A DNA stretch of 64,000 nt from Melanocharis versteri (Eukaryota > Chordata > Aves > Passeriformes > Melanocharitidae), in contig VZTG01009141.1 of the NCBI GenBank assembly GCA_013397845.1, positions 179,893 to 243,892 on the forward strand, written 5' to 3'. The translations under genes were made by a program, and so were the position numbers. The notes under the pieces are model-generated. The model was not told the DNA's origin. It ran no database searches and was given only the letters and a program-made list of their open reading frames with translations. Shown piece by piece: positions 49,515 through 60,265 of the stretch (position 1 is the first letter of the stretch; the number at the start of each line of letters is the position of its first letter).

Positions 49515-51637
49515 CTGAGATTTGTTCTCCATCCTCGTGATTTGCTGAAGAGGTTTGAGCTGTCAGTGCTGTCTCACCCTTCAGCATGAGCGTTTCCTGT
49601 AAATTCCCTTTGGAGTTTTTGGGTGTAATTTCAAGGTACATGTCTATTAAAAGTCTTTAATCTGTTCATTAATTCCTGCAATGAAAAGTTTGCTTGTGGG
49701 TTCAGGAATAATTTGGATTGAATTCCAACTGCAATAAGTATGGAGCTGACATGTGGAGTTCCTGGCACTGGGTTGTGGGTATTCCCCAGGTTACTGTCCC
49801 CTTCTTTTTGGCAGAAAGGGAGAAAAAACAAACTTCCCTGAAGACTTTTTATGGCTCTATGATCTCTCCTTTCTTTGCCTAAGAAAAAATGGTTCAAAGA
49901 TGAAAATAATTCAATTTCCTGTTGTAAAACCAAATTAACCTGGTGACTGACCTACAATGAGCTGCTGCGTGCAACTTTTTGAATTTAAAACTTCTTTTAT
50001 AATTTGGTTTTGGGCTTGCCTTGAATTAACAGCTCTGCTCACTCACGCTAAGAAGTCTGAGAATGGATTTTTATACCAGCAGCTGATTTATCCTTGTTTC
50101 AAGCCATACCCTGCACAGTACTGGGGATAAGACATCCAGGGTTTCCAGACCTTGTGTTTCCCGAAATTCCCTTGGTTTTCCATACCACAGGTTTGATACC
50201 CACAAAGATTAAGCTGCATTTCAATATGAAAAGAAAAACAAGGAATTAGTGGAAATGTTTTGTGTCTGCAGGAACTGCACTGTGTAAATCTGTGGAGTGT
50301 TTTAAAATGATCTTTATTAGAACGCTGCTGTACACGCTGCTCAAACATTCCAAGGGTTTAGAGAGACTGTTGGCTTCCAAATAATTGCCTTAAGCATATT
50401 GCAGTTGTTGGGAAGAGTCCTTGGCTTGCTGCTGCTGGGTCCAGTCAACAAAAACCATTTTATAATGAGATCCAAACCCACATTTCCCAAGTAATGATGC
50501 TGTCTCCAGTTCCTCTGGTTGCATCTTCTGGTTTGAACAGCTCCCGTTTAACAGTGTGGTGGTTGACCTTATTCTGGCAGTGACTCTGCTGTGTGTAACC
50601 AGTCCTGTCCTTCCCCTCTGGAGGATTGTCCTTCTGCCTGTCTTGAAAACCTCAAAACAATTTTTGTCTATTTTTACCCCATAACAGCCCAGGCAGTGTT
50701 TGCTTTCAATACAATCATAATGAGTATGCAGAGCCTTTCCCCAGTGAACCTCTCTGTTCAGTGTGTCCCCTGGCACGTTGTAGTAATAACATAACAAAGA
50801 GCATGAAAATCCCCTGGCTGAAGCTTGTTTCCATTGCTCTAAATTTGGGTAGGAATGGAGTCACTTAGGGAAAAATAAAGGCAGCGAGGTAAGCTGGAGT
50901 TTTTTTCTTGACGTCCTGTTCACGTTCGCTGTTCAGTTAAATGTCTTTAAACAATCTTCTTTCACTTGTGAGCTAAAGGCTTCTCACTTGCATGGTGACT
51001 GAGGAGCACCTTGGCTTGGCCTGTGCACCTGCATGTCCCTTAGCAGGTTCCTGGTGCCAAGAGAGGGCAGTTTGCTCTTCCACTGAAGGCAGAACGAGGC
51101 ACTTGGTGCTGTTGGCTCAGCTGAGAGTGTCTGCATGGTGAAGAACTGGAAGTTTCCAAATGAATGCTTTCGCACGTGGATTAAGATGTGAGAATTCCTA
51201 GCAATGCCTGTCCTGGCATTACCAGCAACATCAGCATGCGTGCATGCAAATCACAGCACGGGCACTCAGTCAGCTCTGCAGAGGAGGTCGTTGCTGACTT
51301 CAAATGCACAGATTCAGCAGTCTCAGCCTGCTGTGCTTTCTGTGACTCAAACCTGGTGTGCACTGACAGTGGTTGGGCTGGTGGTGACAGCCCCGTGAAG
51401 AGGAGATGCTCTTGTGGGGAAATCCTTTGTGTATCCCAGATCCCCATGGCTTGCAGGGTGATGAGATTCATCCTTTCAGCAGCTTATCCCCCTTCTGAGG
51501 CTTTGGTTGTTGTCTGTGAGTTTTTCTGATGTGTCTTTCCCTCATAGGTTGGTAGGAACGTTTCTCTCTTGGTTTTCCTCCTTTCCCCCTCCTCGCTGCT
51601 CTTCTCACAGTTCTCCTTTCCCGTTTTTATCCCGCAG

Positions 51638-51779
51638 TTTGCCATGTGGGTGGATGCTGTTATCTTTGTGTTCAGCTTGGAGGATGAAGTCAGCTTCCAG
51701 ACTGTTTACCACTACTACAGCCGCATGGCCAGCTATCGCAACACTAGTGAAATCCCCATGGTGCTGGTGGGCACCCAGG
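51638..51779 (+). CDS. AGAP1: AGAP1 exon 5 (middle of GTPase-like domain)
   Basis: Seen: 142 bases between acceptor ATCCCGCAG and a strong GTAAGT donor, phase 0 in and phase 1 out, encoding 47 residues from FAMWVDAVIFVFSLEDEVSF to SEIPMVLVGTQ. WVDAVIFVFSLEDE is the hydrophobic strand before the G4 region, and LVGTQ plus the Asp of the next exon gives GTQD in place of the usual NKxD. Known: FAMWVDAVIF separates AGAP1 from AGAP3 (FAAWVDAVVF), and GTQD is normal for this family. The reading frame is open for some distance on both sides, so retention of the flanking intron would not stop at once. Confidence 0.98.
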
Positions 51780-51969
51780 GTAAGTGCAGCCCTGACTTCC
51801 AGCTGGGCTTTTGGGACCAGAGTGATTCTCCCAAGCTGGCAAAGCTGGGTCCTGGCCTCTCCCCTTTGCTGCAGGGCCGTGGCATTGCAAGGACAGGTTT
51901 GGGATGGGAGACGAATGTCCTGGCAGATCTCTTGGAGAGGAGGGTAGGACTTCAGCACTGAAGAAAGGG

Positions 51970-52203
51970 GAAAATTTAGGTTAGATAGGTGCAAGAAATT
52001 CTTCCCCGTGAGGGTGGTGAGGCCCTGCAGAGATTTTCCAGAGGAGCTGTTGCTGCCCCTGGATCCCTGGAAGTGTCCAAGGCCAGGTTGGACAGGGCTT
52101 GGAGCAACCTGGGATAGTGGAAGGTGTCCCTGCCCATGGCAGGGGGTGCAACACAATGAGCTTTAAGGTCCTTTCCAACTCAGACCATTCCAGGATTCTA
52201 CGA
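51970..52203 (+). repeat. CR1 LINE 3' fragment
   Basis: TTAGGTTAGATAGGTGCAAG, TTCTTCCCCGTGAGGGTGG, CCTGGATCCCTGGAAGTGTC and CAGACCATTCCAGGATTCTA. It starts about 190 bases after the exon 5 donor. Confidence 0.9.
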
Positions 52204-52750
52204 CTTGCAAGGAAATTTTAAATAACATTTTCAGTGCCTGCTGCTCGCGGTGGTTTTCTTGCTCAGCAGGGAGAGATGCCCTTGCTGAATTTGGGCAGGT
52301 GAATCAGTTGTGTAAGGAAGTTCTGAAGTCAGACCAGTTTCCATGGGCCTGGCAGTCTGGAAAGGGTTCAACACCCTGGCGTTGCTGAGAGGCAAAAGGA
52401 TGAGAGGCGGAAAACCTCCGTCACGGCAGGAAGCAGAACTGAACCCCAGCCTCAGGCTGTGCCTCTGGGAGACCTCTGTAAATCAAGTAGAAATGCAGTT
52501 TTTTGCCACCTGAGCCAGCCTCTCCCCCAGTTTTTCCTTCTGAAATAGCAGCTGTCCTACAGGGAAATATGGCAAGGGAAAAGTACCCAAAATATTTCAG
52601 TTTCTTTGGCATTTGAGTGGTCTTTTGGATGTTCTCTGCCTTGTTGTGCCAGCGTATCCCAGTGATGTTTCACCAGTTTCCCATCCTGTGGGTGAGCTGC
52701 TGCGTTAGGTAGGCACACAAGAATTGGTTGTTCTGTTCCTGACTATACAG

Positions 52751-53160
52751 ATCACAGAATCATGGAATCATTAAGGTTGGGGAAAAACCTTTAAAATCAT
52801 CAAATCCAACCGTTCCCTCAGCACTGCCAATGCCACCACTAAACTGTGTCCCCAAGTGCAACATCCACATGACTTCTAAATTCTTCCAGGCATGGTGACT
52901 CCAGCACTGCCCTGGGCAGCTGGACAACCCTTCTAATGAGGAAATTTTTTAAAATATCCAACCTGAACCTCCCCTGGAAGAATCTGGGGCTGTTTCCTCT
53001 CTTCCTGTTCCCTGGGAGCAGAGCCTGACCCTGACCTGGCTGCCCCCTCCTGTCAGGGAGTTGTGCAGAGCCAGAAGTTCCCCCCTGAGCCTCCTTTTCT
53101 CCAGGCTGAGCCCCTTTCCAGCTGCTCCTCACTCCTTTTAAGTTCCTTCCCACTGGAACA
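52751..53160 (-). repeat. CR1 LINE 3' fragment, long reverse copy
   Basis: ATCACAGAATCATGGAATCA, AAATCCAACCGTTCCCTCAG, CACTAAACTGTGTCCCCAAG, AACATCCACATGACTTCT and CCTTTTCTCCAGGCTGAGCC. This is the subfamily opposite in strand to those at 39758 and 4788. Confidence 0.92.
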
Positions 53161-53861
53161 TCTCTTTCCAGGAGTATCACCAGGTTACTGTTCTGTGGTA
53201 GAGGCAGAACAGAGGTGTTGTGAGTTGTTCCTGTCAGTTCAATTTTGGGCATCCTCCTTTTTAGCGTGTCCCAGTGGTTTTTGGTGGTGTTGAAGCTTTT
53301 TGCTGTTTTTTCAGCCCTGTGGTCAGGGAGCAGTTGGCCTTACCCTGCCTCCTGCCAAGGGGTGACAGCACAGAGGAGAGATGTGTGGGCAGCAGGGAAG
53401 GAGGAATCACAACCCAGCCGGAGGGAGGAAACAGATGATAAGAGGGAAAAGGGGAAGTAGGAACAGAAGAAGTCTTAGGACAGCAGAAACTCCACCAAAA
53501 AGCAGAATGGAGCTGCTTTGAAGGGCCACGTTTTGGGCTTGAAGCTGGAGTTGAAAAGGTGAAGGGGAAACATTTCTCCAACGTTTTTTTCCTTTGTGCC
53601 CTTCTGACACTGGGGTATGGTTTGGAGTATGGTTTTCCATCTCCTTCCTGTTACTTCCAGAAAAAGCAAAGTTCATTTTCTGTCACAGCACTGATGCAAA
53701 GGGGATTTTTTGAAAAGATGGAAATAATGCTAGCTCTAGGAATAAGCATCAGGAAAAAGCACAGCTTTTTGTCTGTGTTTACAGTCAAACTGTAAAATAA
53801 AATATACAAAATCAATAAATACACTTGTTAAAATACGTATTTGAAATATACCTGTTTGATA

Positions 53862-53992
53862 CCACAGAATCCCAGAATGCTCTGTGTTGGAGAGCCCCTT
53901 GAAGCTCATCCAATTCCAGCTCCATGCCGTGGGCAGGGACACCTTCCACTACACCAGGTTGCTCCAAGCCCTGTCCAACCTGGACTTGGCTT
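53862..53992 (-). repeat. CR1 LINE 3' end, short reverse fragment
   Basis: ACCACAGAATCCCAGAATGC, GTGGGCAGGGACACCTTCC and GGTTGCTCCAAGCCCTGTCC. Confidence 0.9.
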
Positions 53993-54196
53993 TGACAGGT
54001 ACTCCTGAAATGAGATGTGAAACTAAATCTTTCCCAAAATATTAACACTGGCCCAATGCTTCCAGATGTTCTCCTCTGGCTTCCAAAGCCAGCTCAGTGC
54101 CCCAGCCTGACCCACCTTGGAACAGCGAGGCAAACTTCGGGAAGCTGTAGTGTTCTGGAGCTGAGCCCTATCACTTCCTTTCTGCTTGAATGTTAT

Positions 54197-54212
54197 CGGC
54201 GCCCTCTGCTGA
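54197..54212 (-). promoter_or_regulatory. CTCF-like core motif
   Basis: The plus strand reads CGGCGCCCTCTGCTGA. Its reverse complement TCAGCAGAGGGCGCCG fits the CTCF core pattern CCASYAGRKGGCRS except for the first base. It is not within a CR1 copy. It is a motif match by eye only, and occupancy is unknown. Confidence 0.45.
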
Positions 54213-54486
54213 TACAAAAAAATAGAACCCTACTTTTCCAAATTCCCGCTTTATTTTCGTTAATTGGATCTGATGAGAAGGTAATGACAGCATCAGTTGA
54301 GGTCTGGTCCTGTCGTGCCCGGGGCAGAGCCTCAAATACAGTGTCGCAAGAGGCATTGATTCCGTATTTAGGTTCAGGTGATGCTTTTTTCCCCGAAGAA
54401 CAAAGGTTGTTTTTCTGCTGTGGGCGGTTGCAGATTTTAAGGAGGACTTGCTGGGCAGCTGAAAACACTGAAATTGGTGCCTCTTG

Positions 54487-54626
54487 TAGAATCCCAGACT
54501 GATTTGGGTTGAAAGGGACCTTCAAGGTCATCCAGTCCCACCCCCTACCATGGGCAGGGACACCTTCCACTGTCCCAGGGTGCTCCAAGCCTTGTCCAGC
54601 CTGGCTGTGGACACTTCCAGGGATGG
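54487..54626 (-). repeat. CR1 LINE 3' end, short reverse fragment
   Basis: GTAGAATCCCAGACTGATTT, TACCATGGGCAGGGACACC and GGACACTTCCAGGGATGGGG. Confidence 0.9.
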
Positions 54627-55313
54627 GGCAGAAGAGTGACATTGGTATTCCTGGGAAAAAAAAGTTCCTTTTAAGATCTGTTCATAAGATTATCACTTCA
54701 AATAGCATCACCTTTGTACACAGAGTTCATCACTGTGATGGAGTAGTAGATTTACTATTCTGGTATAGGGTTTTTTCAGCTCCTCTGGATAAGCTCTAGA
54801 AAATTGCTAATTTTCAGCTTTCATGAAAAGAAGCTCTTGGAGGGAATTACCACGTAGTAGATTGTTTAGAAGAATACAATTTTTATCAGCTTTGCGGTAT
54901 GCTCCCACAACCTCTCATGGTTTGCCTTTACTGCAGGGTTTGAGAAAGTAATTTACAATAAATTCTTTTCCTTAAACATAATCACGTTTTGTACTTCACA
55001 CTCTATAGTTACTTGTAAGTCACTGACATTTACAGAGGCCTAAAAATCATTTGACATGTTTGTACTAATCACCCACTCGTTTCCCTAAATGTGTTTTACA
55101 TCAGACTTCATGTGATTGTGTATTGTGTATTTTTTTTTTTTGCAACAACTGAGCTTGATATGTATATATTTAAGGAAAGCAAAAAGCGTTGGGGGATTTT
55201 CCCCTAGTTTTTAGAATCAGTGTATAATTTTAATAAGGAAATGTAAAATTAGAGTGATGTGCACTCTGTTCCATGGTTTGTATTTAAACTCAATGCTTGG
55301 GTATTGGTCAACA

Positions 55314-55540
55314 TAAGAGGAGATGGCCTGAAGTTGCACCAGGGGAGGTGCAGGTTGGATAGTAGGGAAAATTTCTTCACAGAAAGGGTTGTCAGGCATT
55401 GGGACCATCCCTGGAAGCGCTCAAAAACCACGTGGACGTGGCACTTGAGGACATGGGGTGGTGGTGACCGTGGGCTGACATTACCCTCGGTGGTCTCAGA
55501 TCTTTCCCAACCTCCACGAGCCTCCTGTGACTCTGTGAAT
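55314..55540 (+). repeat. CR1 LINE 3' fragment next to exon 6
   Basis: AAGAGGAGATGGCCTGAAGT, AAAGGGTTGTCAGGCATTGG and GACGTGGCACTTGAGGACAT are followed by CCTCCTGTGACTCTGTGAAT. It ends only about 58 bases before the exon 6 acceptor, so it borders the branch-point region. Confidence 0.88.
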
Positions 55541-55598
55541 CCCACCATGGTGTTTCCAAGTGACCTTCAGTGGGTATTTCCCCCCTGTCGTTGCGCAG

Positions 55599-55733
55599 AT
55601 GCCATCAGCTCCACCAACCCGCGCGTCATCGACGATGCCAGAGCCAGGAAGTTGTCCAACGACCTCAAGAGATGCACTTACTACGAGACCTGTGCCACCT
55701 ACGGGCTCAACGTGGAGAGAGTCTTCCATGACG
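55599..55733 (+). CDS. AGAP1: AGAP1 exon 6 (end of GTPase-like domain)
   Basis: Seen: 135 bases between acceptor TCGTTGCGCAG and donor GTACGG, phase 1 on both sides. It completes an Asp codon and encodes AISSTNPRVIDDARARKLSN, then a segment with RCTYYETCATYGLNVERVFHD. ETCAT stands at the G5 (SAK-like) position. Known: the family usually has VFQD before VAQK, and here the Gln is His. The next exon would have to begin TG to complete Val. It is not seen in the remaining 8.3 kb. The frame is open upstream into the adjacent CR1 and about 40 codons downstream, which makes one long frame at 55259-55855 that is not a real single exon. Confidence 0.98.
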
Positions 55734-56138
55734 GTACGGCCGCCTTTTTTCATCCAGCACACCACCCCATCCTCCAGCTGGTCTTCCTGAGTAACCATCC
55801 ATCTGGGATAGTTCAGATGTTTGCCTGCTCAGTTAAAGGAAATGCTGATTTTTAGGCGTTTTTGTTGTTTTTTCTAAGGTGGACGGCTCCTTAACTTGAA
55901 CGCACCACACGTGTGTGCATTGATGTATTCTCCACTAGCACTTTTAGTCTTAACCATCTTAAGCTATTTTTAGTCCTTATTTAATTTTCAGTTTTCCTTG
56001 GTGGTTGCTTTAATTTAGCAAAGCTTTCTTTGGTTTGGTTTTTGTGCTCGTGGAGAGGCTGAGGGGCTGTTTGTGCAAAGTGGCTGAAAATGGTACGTTC
56101 AGGTACCGTGGGGTTTGTGGGGTGCTGGAAATTGAGAG

Positions 56139-56365
56139 ATAGATGGGATATTGGGAAAAAATTCCTCCCTGGGAGGGTGGGGAGGCCCTGGCACAGGGTG
56201 CCCAGAGAAGCCGTGGCTGCCCCTGGATCCCTGGCAGTGTCCAAGGCCAGGCTGGATGGGGCTTGGAGCAGCCTGGGATGGTGAAAGGTGTCCCTGTGCA
56301 TGGCACGGGGTGGAACTGGATGAGCTTTAAGGTCTCTTCCACCCCAAACCATCCTGGGACTCTTT
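56139..56365 (+). repeat. CR1 LINE 3' fragment
   Basis: TAGATGGGATATTGGGAAAA, GGGAGGGTGGGGAGGCCCTG and CTGGATCCCTGGCAGTGTCC are followed by CACCCCAAACCATCCTGGGA. Confidence 0.92.
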
Positions 56366-56779
56366 GAGAGTTTCGTGTAGTGGTTTTGATCCTCGTGGGA
56401 TCCTTTTTGATCCTTTTCATCCTCCCAGCTCGGGATATTCCGCGATTCCAGGATCCTGGAGCTGCTGTATGAGATGGGCTCTGTGCCCCCTCTAGTGGAA
56501 TTTCAGCCAAGTGTCCTGGGGTTTGGCTGGCTTCTCCTCTCACCAGGCTCCTCTCGTGGCTGAACGTGTCAGCCCCTCATCACAGCAGTTTTCTGTGTCT
56601 AAAAACCTTCTTAATTAAGTTTTGACGCTTCTCAGAGCTCCTCAGTTCTGGGGGGTTTTTGTTGCCGGCTTCTCGTTGCAAAGCCCTGCTCTGTCTGTGC
56701 TGACCTGAGGCAGTGTCACACCAGCCGCCTTGCAATGGGGTGTGAAAAGACACTTCAGATTTAAAAAATGCAAAAATTT

Positions 56780-56902
56780 CAAATTTTTACGTGGAATAAA
56801 AAGGCAAAGCATTCTAATGTCTACATGGAGAAAAAAGAAAATGGTAATTTTTACATGTAAAAAAAAAGAGGCAAAACATTGTCAGTTTTACATGGAAAAT
56901 AC
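56780..56902 (+). repeat. Degenerate AT-rich tandem repeat
   Basis: Four imperfect units begin TTTTTACGTGGA (56784), TCTACATGGAGA (56820), TTTTTACATGTA (56848) and TTTTACATGGAA (56885), spaced about 28-37 bases, each followed by an A-rich run. Two of them share GGCAAARCATT. Confidence 0.6.
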
Positions 56903-57651
56903 TGGTGTGCACCCTTTTTTTACCCATGCTGTTGGTCAGATTTCAGAGAAGAGCATTTGAAGCTGCATCTTCTTGCTTTGCTCCCTGTTTTCTCTTGAAC
57001 TAGTTGCAAAAATTACTGTTTTGACTGCCTGGATTTTCTGTATTGATTAGGAGTTTCAAAGAGCCATTAGTGGGTTTTGTTAGCACATTTATTTTTGAGT
57101 GCTAGCTATAGTTAGATTGTTAATTATATATTCCAAGTCGTGGTGTTTGTGGCTCTGTCTACAGTCTCCTCCTTGTTTTTTTTTATTTTTTTCCCTTTCT
57201 CAGAGATTTTGAGAGAAGTCTCTTGGCACAAAGCTAGCGTGATAAACTTGTAAGCTTTCAGGGGGCTCAGTTGTCTCTCTGGTCGTAAGAAAGAATTGAC
57301 AGGGCTCATGTGTTTTAAGAAATATCAGGGTGTTGTTTTACCCCCATGGCAGCCAACCAACTCTTCAATATTTGCCAGCTAATAGGATTAGAAATGCTTC
57401 TGTATGAATGGGTTACACTTGCCAGACACGTCCGGGACCCAGTCCAATTCCTGATAATTTCTGCTGTTTATTTCAGCAGGGAACAAAGCAGCTTCTTAAC
57501 CCCATTAAATGAGGGGGTGTGAATGAGCAGTGCAAGCTGTTAATAGGGAGCACTTGATTAAATGTCCCTTGGTTTGTGCTGCTCTGGGACGTTCAGGTTC
57601 AGCGTAGCTTTAATGATTTTTAGTGGCTTCTTCAGAGGGTTCGCATTAGTT

Positions 57652-57752
57652 GGGCAACCTGGGATAGTGGGAGGTGGCCCTGCCCTGGCAGGAGGGTGGA
57701 ACAAGATGAGCTTTAAGGTCCCTTCCAATCCAAACCATTCTGTGATTCTCTG
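57652..57752 (+). repeat. CR1 LINE 3' end, short fragment
   Basis: GGGCAACCTGGGATAGTGGG, GAGCTTTAAGGTCCCTTCC and CAAACCATTCTGTGATTCTC, followed by a 13-base A run. Confidence 0.9.
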
Positions 57753-58229
57753 ATAGTAGAAAAAAAAAAAAAATCCACCTGAGGATGTTCCAGCCCACAG
57801 ACTTTTCTTCAGCACACAATTAGGGGATTTTGATACCACTTCCTAGTTTGGGCTGCTTTGCTTGCAAGCTTTTTCTAAAATCTGTTTTCTTGTTTCTGCG
57901 TTGTGCCTTGCTGTGATGTAGACCTACCTACTGGAGGAAGAAATTGGAAATGGCATTGAAGAGCCTTTTACTCCTTTGTTGCACACACATTAGAAATTAA
58001 ATTTCTAATTTGTCCCTTGCAAGCAGCTACTGAACTCTTAGTGGTCATCTGTTATGATTTTTCTGTGATAACTCATTTCCCATTTTCTCCACAGCTGAGT
58101 GGTAAAATAATTTAACTGGAATGATTATTGTTATTATGAAAATGCCACTTTATTCTCGAGTTAAATCCAAACACCTCATTTCCAATGCTTCATTACAGCT
58201 GATAAGCTCACTATTGATTGTAACAGAGA

Positions 58230-58283
58230 TGGAATCATAGAATCCCTTGGGTTGGAAAAGACCCTTAAGATCATCAAGTCCGT
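58230..58283 (-). repeat. CR1 LINE 3' tip, reverse
   Basis: Only the last 50 bases remain: ATGGAATCATAGAATCCCTT, GGGTTGGAAAAGACCCTTAA and GATCATCAAGTCC. Confidence 0.8.
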
Positions 58284-59623
58284 TGGTTCGTGTTTTGTAA
58301 GAGGAATGCTGAGTGAAGTGAAAGCCAAAATCCTCCTTCACACTCTGCTATTTTAGAGGCTGCTTTTTAACCCTCAGCCATGTCCCACTGAGGTTTAATC
58401 TCGGGTCCTGTTGGGAGTTAAAACCTGAATTTCAGGCTGAAATAAAAAAGAAAAGTTCCTTGTTTCAGGGGTTTAGCTTAATAATGTGCCCAACGATGGA
58501 GGATGATAAATCCTTTCTTAGTTTTTGGTATTTTGAATAGTTGAACAGGGGAATTGCATTTTAAAAATGAGATAAATGCTAATAAGATCCATTTTGCTTC
58601 ATATTCCCCAATTAAGAATGAGAGATCTTTTTTCCCCTGCTTATCAGAATGGATTCTATCAATGACATTGGAAATTATTATTTTAATACTTCTTGTCAGC
58701 ACAGTATTGTAATGACTGTGTACTGCCCCAGGATGCCTTTTTAATGATTTTAGCCTTCTTGAATTAGCTTGATGTACCATTAATGCATGAGAATTGCTTT
58801 TATTTCTGTTCACGGTGTATACATAACTACACATCTTGCCCTGCTTTACGTTCAAATTTTCCCTGACCCATTTAACTGCGGGCCACGCGATTCTCTGACA
58901 CCACAGAGGAGCAAATGTTCAAATATTTAGAGGATAAAGTTTTACTGTCACAGGGCATGAAACAAAAGGGTTTGGGTCTAACTTAGATGCAGAGTTGAGT
59001 CTGTAGCCTACAGTTCAACCCAAGAGGGATTTACCTTGTCTTGGATGGCTGTAACACCCAGATTTTGAACTAAAACTGCCCAAAATGGTGATAAACCTGT
59101 GAATATTGAGGCAGGAGTTGCAGGTATGTGATGGCAGAGGCCACTGCTGCCTCATAATTTGCACTTTGCTTTGGTGCTGTGCTGCTGCCAGTATTTTTGG
59201 ATGCTTTATTTGCAAATGAACTAGTCTTTTATTAAGGAATGTGTCTGTTCTGTGTAAAAAAATTACCAGAAGTATTTTATTCACAGATATTTCCATACAG
59301 TATTTCCTGTGTGGTGTTGAACAAAGGTGCCTAAAAGGAGAACCTCAAAGCCTCATTTCTCTATTAAGGGATGGGAGACGACAAGTTAATCCTGGTGCAG
59401 CCGGATTGAGGGGAAGGGCTGTCATTTGCCATCAGCGTTATCAAGTCGGCTTTTATGGATGTGTTTTCATTAGGAAATGTTAATCAGCCTAATGGGAAGT
59501 AAATAAGGTCTCAGTCCCATCCTGACAGCGGTTTTGGGAAGAGCCGACTGGATGTGGCCTGAGGGATTCTCCTCTTGGGCTGGGCTGGTGGGGACCCCAG
59601 TGTGGGGCACAATGAGGCAGCCG

Positions 59624-59731
59624 TTCCTTGGATTTGGCTGGGGGGGAATTCCTTGGATTTGGCTCGGGGGAATTCCTTGGATTTGGCTCGGGGGATTCCT
59701 TGGATTTGGCTCGAGGGAATTCCTTGGATTT
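59624..59731 (+). repeat. 24-bp tandem array, 4.5 copies
   Basis: Units of 25, 24, 23 and 24 bases, TTCCTTGGATTTGGCT plus a G-rich end and AA, are followed by a partial fifth copy. The length differences shift frame between copies, so the open frames through it (WIWLGGIP and similar) are repeat artefacts. Confidence 0.95.
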
Positions 59732-59999
59732 CAGCTGAGACCTCCAGGAATGTGGCACCCACAGCGATGAGCTTCTCTGAGCGCTTCTCTGGTCACACAT
59801 GGCCTGGATCATCCTGGTAATAACTCTTTGGCAGGCCCGCCATGCTTCAAAACCGCTGTGAAATCAATATTTTGGCCGGTTAGATATTTGTCTTCTCCTG
59901 GTTTGTTTGGTTTGGTTTTTCTTAATGAGAAAGTGACACGGAGGGGGAGTCAATTTCTTTTCCCCGATATTGTGGCTTAGCCTGGAGCAACAAACGCTC

Positions 60000-60050
60000 A
60001 AGCCCCCGTTCATTTGAAGCCCCCGTTCATTGGAAGCTCCCGTTCATTTT
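60000..60050 (+). repeat. 17-bp tandem triplicate
   Basis: AAGCCCCCGTTCATTTG, AAGCCCCCGTTCATTGG and AAGCTCCCGTTCATTTT stand head to tail about 75 bases left of the CpG island. Confidence 0.95.
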
Positions 60051-60119
60051 AAGTCGTTTGAATTTAAAGTTCGTTTCCAGACGTTGGTTTTTAACGTAAA
60101 ATTAACGTTTTGATCTTAA

Positions 60120-60265
60120 GCCACCTCGCGTTTCCCTCGGAATAACGGGGCGCGGCGGAAGCGGCCGCCAGGGGGCGCCGGAGCCGCGGCGTGAGGGGCC
60201 CGTGAGGGGCCCGCGATGGCGGCGCTTTGTGTCGCCGCGCCGGGACGTTCGGACGCTCCGGCTGG
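60120..60265. promoter_or_regulatory. Isolated intronic CpG island, candidate promoter
   Basis: A sharp GC- and CpG-rich block lies in AT-rich intron, from about CCACCTCGCG to CGGACGCTCCGGCTGG. It holds GCGGCCGCCAGGGGGCGCCG (a CTCF-like core at 60165-60178), an 11-base direct repeat GTGAGGGGCCC, and GCGATGGCGGC at 60213-60223, which fits YY1 sites often found just inside TATA-less promoters. There is no TATA box. It could be an alternative AGAP1 start, a separate short transcript or an insulator. Transcript data are lacking. Confidence 0.55.
60165..60178 (+). promoter_or_regulatory. CTCF-like core motif in CpG island
   Basis: CCGCCAGGGGGCGC differs from the CTCF core CCACCAGGGGGCGC only at the third base. 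Its orientation is opposite to the motif at 54197-54212. Confidence 0.55.

Larger units (their letters stand above)
47992..51637 (+). other. AGAP1: AGAP1 intron (3.6 kb)
   Basis: GTGAGC donor and TTTATCCCGCAG acceptor after a long pyrimidine tract (TTTCCTCCTTTCCCCCTCC and onwards). It contains CR1 copies at 48281-48690 and 49420-49514. A 135-codon minus-strand frame at 50390-50797 has no family resemblance I can name. The rest shows nothing. Confidence 0.9.
51780..55598 (+). other. AGAP1: AGAP1 intron (3.8 kb)
   Basis: GTAAGT donor and TCGTTGCGCAG acceptor. It carries five CR1 fragments (51970, 52751, 53862, 54487, 55314), making up roughly 30 percent of it, and a CTCF-like core at 54197-54212. 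The stretches 52205-52750, 53160-53860 and 54630-55310 show no gene. Confidence 0.9.

Noticed and set aside
50390..50797. 135-codon minus-strand frame in intron 4
   Set aside because: No family likeness, no splice or promoter context, and antisense to AGAP1; most likely chance.
51605..52156. 183-codon minus-strand frame over exon 5
   Set aside because: It is the antisense shadow of exon 5 joined to a CR1 copy.
30178..55733. Assignment to AGAP3 in place of AGAP1
   Set aside because: GNLASGK, PEAQ and FAMWVDAVIF agree with AGAP1 as I know it, whereas AGAP3 has GNLSSGK, PELQ and FAAWVDAVVF.
56484..56497. GCCCCCTCTAGTGG, resembling a CTCF site
   Set aside because: One extra G displaces the required C in the core, so the match is worse than at 54197 and 60165.
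59534..59820. Open frames of 78-107 codons on both strands
   Set aside because: They run through the 24-bp tandem array; unit length changes keep them open.
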